A stretch of 52,649 nt of DNA from assembly GCF_014651815.1 (NCBI RefSeq), contig NZ_BMXP01000010.1, forward strand, positions 54,579 to 107,227. The letters are read 5' to 3'. Made by a program: the position numbers and the translations under genes. This stretch comes from Alteromonas halophila. GTDB taxonomy: Bacteria; Pseudomonadota; Gammaproteobacteria; Enterobacterales; Alteromonadaceae. Below, one piece after another: positions 46,253 through 52,649 of the stretch. Each line of letters starts with the position of its first letter. Position 1 is the first letter of the stretch. The notes below the pieces were generated by a model, which worked only from the letters and a program-made list of their open reading frames with translations, had not been told where the DNA came from and searched no databases.

Positions 46253-47296
46253 CTATAAGTTACTGCCGGACTGTTTATCGATGGATTTTGCCGCCGCGTC
46301 CTGTCGCGAAATCACGTTCATTGCAACCAGACGCTGCAGCGCCTGATCCATGGTCTGCATGCCATGCGCTTGCCCTGTCTGGATCACTGAGTACATCTGC
46401 GGCACCTTGTCCTCACGAATAAGGTTACGGATAGCAGGAATACCCACCATAATTTCATGTGCAGCGACACGCCCGCCGCCGACTTTTTTCAGCAGTGTCT
46501 GTGAGATAACCGCACGTAAGGATTCCGACAACATGGAGCGCACCATGGATTTTTCTTCTGCCGGAAATACATCAATGATCCGGTCAATGGTTTTGGGCGC
46601 CGAGTTAGTGTGCAGAGTACCAAACACCAGATGGCCGGTTTCGGCCGCCGAAATGGCCAGACGAATGGTTTCTAAATCCCGTAATTCCCCCACCAGGATC
46701 ACATCCGGATCTTCCCGTAACGCAGAACGAAGCGCGGCATTAAAGCTGTGGGTGTCACGGTGTACTTCACGCTGGTTTACCAGGCTGAGTTTGTTGTCGT
46801 GGACAAACTCGATAGGATCCTCAATGGTCAGAATATGCTCACGCTTATTGGTGTTAATATGGTCAATCATGGCCGCCAGGGTGGTACTTTTACCGGAACC
46901 GGTGGCGCCGGTGACCAGCACAATCCCGGTCGGCTGATTGATAATATCTTTGAAGATGGCCGGTGCCCCCAAATCATCCAGTGTCAGAACGTCGCTGGGA
47001 ATAGTCCGCAGCACCGCGGCAGCGCCACGGTTCTGGACAAAGGCGTTAACACGAAAGCGTGACAGGTCTTTGACCTCAAAGGAAAAGTCAGTTTCCAGGT
47101 TTTCTTCATATTCCTTTCGCTGGTTGTCATTCATGATTTCGTACACCAGCGCGTGCACCTGTTTATGGTCGAGCGGATCCACGTTCAGCTTGCGCATCTC
47201 GCCATCTACCCGAATCAGCGGGGGTAAGCCTGCGGATAAATGTAAATCGGAAGCCTTGTTTTTGACACTGAACGCCAATAGTTCGGTAATATCCAC
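46253..47296 (-). CDS. pilT: Type IV pilus retraction ATPase PilT
   Basis: 347 residues; the main motor that depolymerises pili for twitching and DNA uptake. Visible are ASDLHLSAGLPPLIRVDGE, Walker A GATGSGKSTT, Asp box TIEDPIEFVHD, Walker B DVILVGELRD, His box HLVFGTLHTNSA and the PilT mark PAIRNLIRE. Its start is only 28 bp from the divergent yggS start, so the two promoters must overlap or lie within the neighbouring genes. Confidence 0.97.
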   Translation of the reverse strand: MDITELLAFSVKNKASDLHLSAGLPPLIRVDGEMRKLNVDPLDHKQVHALVYEIMNDNQRKEYEENLETDFSFEVKDLSRFRVNAFVQNRGAAAVLRTIPSDVLTLDDLGAPAIFKDIINQPTGIVLVTGATGSGKSTTLAAMIDHINTNKREHILTIEDPIEFVHDNKLSLVNQREVHRDTHSFNAALRSALREDPDVILVGELRDLETIRLAISAAETGHLVFGTLHTNSAPKTIDRIIDVFPAEEKSMVRSMLSESLRAVISQTLLKKVGGGRVAAHEIMVGIPAIRNLIREDKVPQMYSVIQTGQAHGMQTMDQALQRLVAMNVISRQDAAAKSIDKQSGSNL

Positions 47297-47324
47297 TAGC
47301 CGTTTCTCCTAACCAAGGTGATTA

Positions 47325-48011
47325 ATGCAAACAATAGCAGAAAGACTGAAATCCGCCCATGAGCGAATTGAGCAGGCTCTTGCTGGTGCCCATCGTCCAT
47401 CAAATAGTGTGCAATTGCTAGCCGTAAGCAAGACCAAACCCGTATCTGATCTGCTGATTGCGTATGAAGCCGGGCAACGTTTGTTTGGTGAAAACTATGT
47501 CAGTGAGGGTGTGGAAAAAATTCAGGCACTCAAAGCACTTACCGGTATTCAGTGGCATATGATAGGGCCGCTGCAGTCGAACAAGACCCGCGCCGTAGCC
47601 GAACATTTTGACTGGGTGCAAAGTGTCGACCGGCTGAAAATTGCCCGGCGTCTGAACGATCAGCGGCCAGAAGGTATGGCGCCGCTGAATGTTTGTATTC
47701 AGGTTAATATTGACGACGAAGACAGTAAGTCCGGTGTCGCCCCTGAAGAGATAGATACGCTCATCGACGCCATCACGGGATTTGAGAAGCTCACCCTGCG
47801 CGGCCTGATGGCGATTCCCAAGGCCGACCCGACACCTGAGCAGCAGCAACAAAGCCTGACTGCATTGCACGATTTATTTAAGCGCTACCATACAAAGCTG
47901 AGCAATTTTGATACCCTGTCCGTAGGAATGAGTGCGGATATGGAGGCGGCCATTACCCATGGCTCGACCATGGTGCGCGTCGGCTCAGCCATATTCGGCG
48001 CCCGGGATTAA
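47325..48011 (+). CDS. yggS: YggS family pyridoxal-phosphate homeostasis protein
   Basis: 228 residues in a PLP-binding TIM barrel. The PLP lysine lies in LLAVSKTKPV, with GENYVSEG, WHMIGPLQSNK, VQVNID-like CIQVNIDDEDSKSG, and SVGMSADMEAAI (phosphate site) after it. It has no known catalytic activity and buffers cellular PLP. AAGGTGATT precedes the ATG. The yggS-proC-yggT order is a classic conserved row. Confidence 0.95.
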   Translation: MQTIAERLKSAHERIEQALAGAHRPSNSVQLLAVSKTKPVSDLLIAYEAGQRLFGENYVSEGVEKIQALKALTGIQWHMIGPLQSNKTRAVAEHFDWVQSVDRLKIARRLNDQRPEGMAPLNVCIQVNIDDEDSKSGVAPEEIDTLIDAITGFEKLTLRGLMAIPKADPTPEQQQQSLTALHDLFKRYHTKLSNFDTLSVGMSADMEAAITHGSTMVRVGSAIFGARD

Positions 48012-48057
48012 GCGGGCAACATCGCAAACCTAATTTTAATGACTAAGAAGGGTAAAC

Positions 48058-48879
48058 ATGCAACAGAAAAAATTGGCCTTTATTGGTGCCGGCAATATGA
48101 GCCGCAGCATAATCAGTGGTTTAATTCAGTCTGGCTACGACAAGGATAGTATTCTTGCCAGTAACCCCTCCACGCCGAAGCTGGACGGACTGAAAGCAGA
48201 ATTTGGTATTCGCACCACGCAGTCCAATGATGAAGCCGCGCAGTTTGCCGATGCTATTGTGCTTGCCGTAAAACCGCAAAAAATGGCGGAAATGTGCGAA
48301 GCCCTGCAGAAGAACAACGATTTGTCTGATTGTCTGTTTATGAGTATTGCCGCCGGTTTGCCCGTCAGCCGCCTGCAGGAAATGTTAGGGGGCGACTACC
48401 CGGTGGTGCGCATTATGCCAAATACGCCCAGTCTGCTGGGCAAAGGCATGTCAGGCATGTACGCCGATCCCACTGTGACCGATGAGAACCGCCAGTACGT
48501 TGATGATGTCATGAACAGCGTGGGTGAAACCGTGTGGGTTGAGAAAGAAGATGACATCAACGGTGTGATTGCCGCTGCAGGCAGCAGCCCGGCGTATTTC
48601 TTCTTATTCCTCGAAGCAATGCAGGAAGAAGCCATGAACATGGGCTTTGATGAGAAGCAGTCACGCCTGATGGTTCAGCAAGCCATGTTAGGCGCCGCCG
48701 AAATGGTCATTCACAATGACGACCTGTCTATCGGTGAACTACGTGAACAGGTTATCTCAAAAGGTGGGACAACGGCAGCCGCCGTGAACACCCTGATTGA
48801 TGAAGGTTTGCCTGAAACCGTTGCCAAGGCAATGCGTGCTGCCGTAGCTCGCGCAGAAGAAATGGCAAAACAGCTTTAA
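48058..48879 (+). CDS. proC: Pyrroline-5-carboxylate reductase
   Basis: 273 residues; reduces pyrroline-5-carboxylate to L-proline using NAD(P)H, the last step of proline synthesis. Visible are the dinucleotide fold LAFIGAGNMSRSIISGL, AVKPQKMAEM, RIMPNTPSLLGKGM, AAAGSSPAYFFLFLEAMQ and the C-terminal ISKGGTTAAAVNTL. It is 46 bp after yggS. Confidence 0.97.
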   Translation: MQQKKLAFIGAGNMSRSIISGLIQSGYDKDSILASNPSTPKLDGLKAEFGIRTTQSNDEAAQFADAIVLAVKPQKMAEMCEALQKNNDLSDCLFMSIAAGLPVSRLQEMLGGDYPVVRIMPNTPSLLGKGMSGMYADPTVTDENRQYVDDVMNSVGETVWVEKEDDINGVIAAAGSSPAYFFLFLEAMQEEAMNMGFDEKQSRLMVQQAMLGAAEMVIHNDDLSIGELREQVISKGGTTAAAVNTLIDEGLPETVAKAMRAAVARAEEMAKQL

Positions 48880-48897
48880 ACTCCGGGATCCGCAGTA

Positions 48898-49437
48898 ATG
48901 AACGCAACCTATTTCCTTGTCAGTACCCTGTTCAACCTGTATCTCATGGTCGTTATTTTACGGCTATGGCTGCAGTTAGTGCGGGCCGATTTTTACAACC
49001 CGTTAAGTCAGTTTGTGGTGAAAGCCACCCATCCGCTGGTCGCGCCGATGCGGCGTATCATTCCCTCCATGGGGCGGCTGGATACGGCGACCCTGTTGCT
49101 CGCAATTATCGTCGCAGGGCTTAAAATTGTCACCCTGTCGCTGCTGTTCGGGGGCAACCTGAATCCACTGGCGCTGGTCATCGTGGCGGTTATGGATGTC
49201 GTTAAGGAAACCCTGTCACTGATGTTCTGGGTGTTATTGCTGCGGGCCATTTTAAGCTGGGTATCGCAGGGACAAACCGCCATTGATTATGTGCTCTATC
49301 AGCTAACAGAGCCCTTCCTTGCGCCAATCCGCAAGGTTATTCCGCCTATTGGCGGGCTGGATTTGTCGGTACTGGTTGCGATCATTGCGCTGCAGTTTCT
49401 ACAATTACTGATCCAGGATACCTTCGGGCTTTACTAG
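48898..49437 (+). CDS. yggT: YggT family membrane protein
   Basis: 179 residues with two YGGT repeats, each with a conserved RxWLxL-type helix: RLWLQLVRADFYNPLSQ (first) and LLRAILSWVSQGQ (second), followed by TEPFLAPIRKVIPP. There are about four membrane segments. Family members have been linked to osmotic stress and shape; the mechanism is not established. It follows proC by 18 bp. Confidence 0.93.
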   Translation: MNATYFLVSTLFNLYLMVVILRLWLQLVRADFYNPLSQFVVKATHPLVAPMRRIIPSMGRLDTATLLLAIIVAGLKIVTLSLLFGGNLNPLALVIVAVMDVVKETLSLMFWVLLLRAILSWVSQGQTAIDYVLYQLTEPFLAPIRKVIPPIGGLDLSVLVAIIALQFLQLLIQDTFGLY

Positions 49438-49447
49438 GGGGCGTTAT

Positions 49448-49879
49448 ATGAAACGGTTTATTCTGACAGTGCTGTCACTGGTGCTTGTGACACTAAGTAG
49501 CCAGGCCAGTGCGGAACAAAAACAACGGCTGGGGGACTGGGATGTCCACTATATGGTTGTGAATACGCCGTTTCTGACCCCCGAGGTGGCCGCAAACTAC
49601 GGCATTGTGCGCAGCAAGTACAATGCCCTGATTAACCTGTCGGTGCTGGATGCACAAACCGGCGATGCGCAGCGCGTATCAGTCTCAGGAAAAGCGACCA
49701 ATCTGCTGGGCTCAGGCCATGAACTGAGCTTTAAAAAAGTTGAAGAAGGCGACGCTATTTATTACCTGGCAGTACTCCCCTACCGGGATCAGGAAACCTT
49801 CCGTTTTGCGATTGATATTCAACATGGCGAAAAGCAGCAAACCCTGACTTTTAAGCAGAAACTGTACGTTGATGAGTAA
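49448..49879 (+). CDS. DUF4426 periplasmic protein
   Basis: 143 residues with a signal peptide (about 1-22, ending ASA). The mature part (RLGDWDVHYMVVNTPFLTPEVAANYGIV at the N-terminus, cut here for brevity) matches the DUF4426 family, commonly encoded after yggT in marine gammaproteobacteria. Function is unknown. GGGG lies before the ATG and the yggT stop is 10 bp away, so it is in the same operon. In related genomes rdgB normally follows; here the conserved order stops. Confidence 0.85.
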   Translation: MKRFILTVLSLVLVTLSSQASAEQKQRLGDWDVHYMVVNTPFLTPEVAANYGIVRSKYNALINLSVLDAQTGDAQRVSVSGKATNLLGSGHELSFKKVEEGDAIYYLAVLPYRDQETFRFAIDIQHGEKQQTLTFKQKLYVDE

Positions 49880-49903
49880 ATAAGGCCAGCGTCCGCGCTT
49901 GTC

Positions 49904-49923
49904 ATCCTCTCGCAGGCGAGGAT
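49904..49923. repeat. REP-like inverted repeat at the island border
   Basis: ATCCTC and GAGGAT flank CGCAGG-type sequence (TCGCAGGC) within GTCATCCTC...GAGGATCTC. This resembles the short extragenic palindromes common in proteobacterial intergenic regions. It lies at the border between the conserved operon and AT-rich accessory DNA. Confidence 0.55.
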
Positions 49924-50096
49924 CTCATTTGTGCCAGTAGCGGACGGTGGTACTTCATGTCGCGGGCGGCAGCTGGGTACGTAAACCGGACGTCTAGCAT
50001 TCTTTCCTATGAAGACACAGATTATGGTTTTTCAGTGAAAACGGGTGCTACTATGAAGCCCCAGTAATAAGCTGTTAGATTCTTTGAGATTTCAAG

Positions 50097-51140
50097 ATGA
50101 TATTGTCAAATAATGCAATCGAAGCAATGGGTTTTTCAGAATATCCAGAAAGTGATGTGCTTGAGGTTCGATTTGGTATTGTTAGAGTGTTTTCAGTCCA
50201 AGGGGTTAATTTTCATCCAAGTAGCTCGAAAACCATATCGGACGTTGTTAAGTTCGGTGAAAATTGTACGGTTGTGATTTCCAATTCGTTGAATGAGGGC
50301 TGTAGACTTTTAACTGGTGAAAATTTCGTAGATGAAGACGAAGAAAATTGGGTCGAGAACAGAAAGACAAGACCACCGTTTGTACTGGTCTATTTTAAAG
50401 AGTTTTGCACTCGGACGTTAAAGGGTGGATGGAGAAAAGAACACGAAGGAAGCATAATGACCTATGACGCTTTCCCTACAGGAAAAGAAGATATAAGAAA
50501 GTGGGAGAAAGAGTCGCTGCCCAATATAATTACATCTTTAGTAGCTCATTTATCTACTCTAGAACGTCCTGTGAACTTAGTGCCAGTTGATAGCGCAATA
50601 TCAGGCACAACTTCTGGAGGTATTTCCTTATTTGATGTCAAGATGACTGCGAATGCCAATATGTTCGTATCATCTGGAAAAACACCAGAGGATATCAATA
50701 TGTCATTACAATCTTCGACTGAAGTGTTTGAGCAACTGGAATACAAAGCAAGTCGTCATTTCTATTCCGCGCTCAATGAAAAAGACAGATTCAAGCAGTT
50801 TTTGAGTTACTTTTTGTTTATTGAGCGAACCACTCACAAGTGCTTTAAAAGGCTTGATTATAATATTGACGCAAGGCCAACATTTAATGTTCCGAGCAGG
50901 CTGACTGAATCAGGCTCACTCTTCTTTGAGCAAAGATTTAGTGATGCGAAAAACTTGGCCCAAAGGTTTAATTGGTGTGCCCAGCTTGTCTGGAATACAT
51001 TAAATGATAGTGACATCAATGATTTTAATGAGCTAAAAAAAACTCGTGACCTGCTTAGCCATGGTGAAGACGTACCAGAATCTGATTTGCCGGTTGAAAA
51101 AGCAAGAAAATTGGCGTCAAAGATACTGGGAACAGTATGA
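50097..51140 (+). CDS. Accessory protein with HEPN-like C-terminal motif, unrecognised
   Basis: 347 residues, AT-rich compared with the DNA to its left. No family is recognised over the first 230 residues. The C-terminal part is helical, with FLSYFLFIERTTHK followed by LKKTRDLLSHGEDVP. RDLLSH fits the R-x4-6-H motif of HEPN domains, which often act as RNases in defence and toxin systems, and the acidic residues after HG suit that fold. No partner antitoxin gene is visible. The ribosome site before the ATG is weak. Could equally be a non-catalytic HEPN protein. Confidence 0.6.
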   Translation: MILSNNAIEAMGFSEYPESDVLEVRFGIVRVFSVQGVNFHPSSSKTISDVVKFGENCTVVISNSLNEGCRLLTGENFVDEDEENWVENRKTRPPFVLVYFKEFCTRTLKGGWRKEHEGSIMTYDAFPTGKEDIRKWEKESLPNIITSLVAHLSTLERPVNLVPVDSAISGTTSGGISLFDVKMTANANMFVSSGKTPEDINMSLQSSTEVFEQLEYKASRHFYSALNEKDRFKQFLSYFLFIERTTHKCFKRLDYNIDARPTFNVPSRLTESGSLFFEQRFSDAKNLAQRFNWCAQLVWNTLNDSDINDFNELKKTRDLLSHGEDVPESDLPVEKARKLASKILGTV

Positions 51141-51149
51141 ATCTAATAA

Positions 51150-51345
51150 GAGCATATTGCCTGACGGGTTTTTCGCTGCGTTTCAAAAAATCTGCAAATC
51201 CGAGCGCTATACCGTCCGCTCGTTGTCTAGAGGAGATCACCGCCTTTGCGGTGCTGACGGGCTGGATATCACTCTTTGCTGTTAAAAGAATATTGACCGC
51301 AAAACCGAAAAGCAGTAACGGGGTAGAACCCCTGTACTAGTGGCG
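51150..51345. repeat. Structured repeat-like segment with two hairpins
   Basis: Includes CGAGCG-N10-CGCTCG (51201-51222) and CACCGC-CTTT-GCGGTG (51238-51253). Two overlapping reading frames stay open across it, one starting in an ATGA overlap with the preceding gene (51137-51340), giving peptides such as LEEITAFAVLTGW and SRGDHRLCGADGLDIT. From memory, similar peptides occur as many short hypothetical ORFs in Shewanella and related genomes, which suggests a dispersed repeat rather than a gene. Ends are approximate. Confidence 0.4.
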
Positions 51346-51377
51346 ATTCACTCAAAAAGTGTGCACAGGGTGTAATG

Positions 51378-52550
51378 CTACAGAGATATTTCTGTATTCG
51401 CCTCGTTCCTTAATTTTTCGTAGCCTTCTTCAAACACGGATGTTATATAGTCATCAAACCTCTTATCCAACAACTGAATCGCTTCGAGTGCAGCGCGGGG
51501 GGCACGCGCGTCGACTATTAGTTCGACCTTTTCAGAAGAGTTCGAGCCATTTTTTACATGCATTCGAAATTCGATAAAGTATTCTAATTTGTCAGCTAGT
51601 TGTGAATTCTTTCTAGTGGGCGCGCTAATTTCAGCCTCAACCGGAAGTTTCATTGAATTATAGTCAATTTGAGACTGACTCATCTCTTCGGCATATACTA
51701 ACTTCGAATCCGTCTCAAAATTGGGACTTCCAAACTTATTTATAATTGCGTTTTTGACTGCGTCTAAGCTTGACGTATCGTATACCTTACTCGCTTCAAA
51801 AGCATATATAATTTGATCAATCACTATGCTTTCTGAAAGCCGCCAACCGTTCCCTAGGTCATTCGTATCCATTTTACCGATGGGAAATGGGGCGAGATTA
51901 AAAAAGTCGTAAGTGGCTTGTTCGTATTCTATATCTCTTACTCGAAAGTTCATTTCCTTTAATTTTGAATTATACTCGATAAGTAATTCGTTGAACTTAT
52001 CAGTAAGATAAAATGAGTTTGACATTTCAGGTTCTACTTTGTGAGCAGACCTCTCTTGTAATGCTATTCCCATAATCCCAAAACGAGGACCAATTGACCT
52101 GAACTCCGTCACTTGATTTTTTTCGTTAGCACGCACGAGGTTAGTTTTTTTCTTTGTCCCAATCAATTTTTGTGACTTTGGCTCTTGAGAAGCACTAGAC
52201 CCGGGGTTAACTTTTTCCGAAATTAACTCAGTAGTTTCACTTATAGAAAGTGAGACCGGACATACTGGCGTATAGACTCTAGCCTTATCACCTTTATGAT
52301 TGCTTGGAAGTAGTGCTCTTATACTCCTCCAAGCTGGGAAAAAAATAGCTTGCTTGCCTTTACCATGGGTTATCGCATAAAAAATAGATTTTCCTGTTTC
52401 GTCCATTTTTTTGGTTGCGTGTTCTCCAAGCCAAGGCCGAAGCGCCACATTTGGCGCACGCGTGATTAGAAGCTCTGTGTCAAATACTGAATCACAAAAT
52501 GCATTAGGTAATGATTGATCTGTCCCGAATTCAGATAATAAGTGCACCAC
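51378..52550 (-). CDS. Unrecognised accessory protein, 5' end probably disrupted by an insertion sequence
   Basis: The open frame gives up to 390 residues from a GTG at 52550, but that start and the first residues (VHLLSEFGTDQ) lie in what appears to be the end of an insertion sequence. The true N-terminus is therefore probably lost or replaced. The first ATG is at MDETGKSIF. The body has a Ser/Lys-rich linker (about residues 100-145) and an acidic mixed alpha/beta C-terminal half (DKFNELLIEYNSKLKEM, NGWRLSESIVIDQII, EFRMHVKNGSN). No domain was recognised. Composition is AT-rich, like its left neighbour. Confidence 0.5.
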   Translation of the reverse strand: MVHLLSEFGTDQSLPNAFCDSVFDTELLITRAPNVALRPWLGEHATKKMDETGKSIFYAITHGKGKQAIFFPAWRSIRALLPSNHKGDKARVYTPVCPVSLSISETTELISEKVNPGSSASQEPKSQKLIGTKKKTNLVRANEKNQVTEFRSIGPRFGIMGIALQERSAHKVEPEMSNSFYLTDKFNELLIEYNSKLKEMNFRVRDIEYEQATYDFFNLAPFPIGKMDTNDLGNGWRLSESIVIDQIIYAFEASKVYDTSSLDAVKNAIINKFGSPNFETDSKLVYAEEMSQSQIDYNSMKLPVEAEISAPTRKNSQLADKLEYFIEFRMHVKNGSNSSEKVELIVDARAPRAALEAIQLLDKRFDDYITSVFEEGYEKLRNEANTEISL

Positions 52551-52649
52551 TCATGGTTAAACGGCGAGAAGAGATCAACTGCCTGTTGGTGGTACTCTGT
52601 AGTCGCCAAACAAACAGAAGTAATCACCATGAGTTACAAGCAGTTGATC
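52520..52649 (+). mobile_element. Left end of an IS30-like insertion sequence, continues outside the window
   Basis: The sequence ahead of the ATG at 52629 has no gene on either strand apart from the reading frame that enters it from the left. The next codons begin MSYKQL, as in many IS30-family transposases. The exact left boundary is not certain (between about 52520 and 52550), since the right inverted repeat is not visible. Confidence 0.5.
52629..52649 (+). CDS. IS30-family transposase, first seven codons
   Basis: ATG followed by six codons gives MSYKQLI. MSYKQL is a frequent start of IS30 transposases in marine gammaproteobacteria. The gene continues beyond the window, so identity rests on seven residues and the flanking layout. 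Confidence 0.5.

Noticed and set aside
51046..51285. 79-residue plus-strand ORF overlapping the HEPN-like gene
   Set aside because: It is out of frame inside that gene and then runs across the repeat-like segment; no ribosome site.
49880..52649. tRNA gene or attachment site as island integration point
   Set aside because: No cloverleaf-like sequence or flanking direct repeats were found by eye; the right border is outside the window.

Overview
The window looks like chromosomal DNA from a marine gammaproteobacterium of the Alteromonas/Alteromonadaceae type. This is inferred from gene content and order: a complete dcw division and cell-wall cluster ending in lpxC, an M23 peptidase next to secA and mutT, a SapC-family gene, a PEP-CTERM-type PrsK/PrsR regulatory pair, and the run pilU-pilT / yggS-proC-yggT-DUF4426. 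No rRNA, tRNA or CRISPR array was seen.

Layout. 1-768: 3' part of a zinc metallopeptidase-like gene. 797-4916 (minus): mutT, secA and an M23 peptidase. 5455-6056 (plus): a secreted protein with a PEP-CTERM-like tail and a possible sigma-54 promoter, set between M23 and lpxC. 6151-24079 (minus): lpxC, ftsZ, ftsA, ftsQ, ddlB, murC, murG, ftsW, murD, mraY, murF, murE, ftsI, ftsL, rsmH and mraZ, mostly overlapping or nearly touching, read from a promoter with three MraZ-type repeats. lpxC has its own consensus promoter. Just upstream of mraZ, a close match to a LexA (SOS) box faces the other way and precedes an unannotated small ORF.

24712-28083 holds sapC, an M19 dipeptidase and an alpha/beta hydrolase. 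28382-32251 is the most unusual block: a clear c-di-GMP-I (GEMM) riboswitch precedes a ParA-like ATPase gene and an overlapping ribbon-helix-helix gene. These are followed by a periplasmic-TPR diguanylate cyclase with an intact product-inhibition site and a small GFA-like protein. 32347-36945 (minus) is a compact row of a ketoacyl-ACP synthase III gene, prsK and prsR. 37182-41149 holds a collagen-stalked lipoprotein, an M48 lipoprotein peptidase and an MscS channel. 41620-49879 holds a small membrane protein and conserved housekeeping genes (rsmE, gshB, yqgE, ruvX, DUF2007, pilU, pilT, yggS, proC, yggT, DUF4426).

From about 49900 to the right end the sequence becomes AT-rich and accessory: a protein with a HEPN-like RxxxxH motif, a structured repeat-like segment, an unrecognised gene whose 5' end runs into an apparent insertion sequence, and the first codons of an IS30-like transposase.

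How the parts fit. The dcw cluster makes the lipid II precursor and the divisome, and SecA and M23 support export and wall remodelling. The riboswitch, diguanylate cyclase and ParA/RHH genes suggest a c-di-GMP feedback module, while PrsK/PrsR with the PEP-CTERM-like protein suggest an extracellular matrix regulon whose exosortase lies elsewhere. These links are inferences from sequence and gene order.
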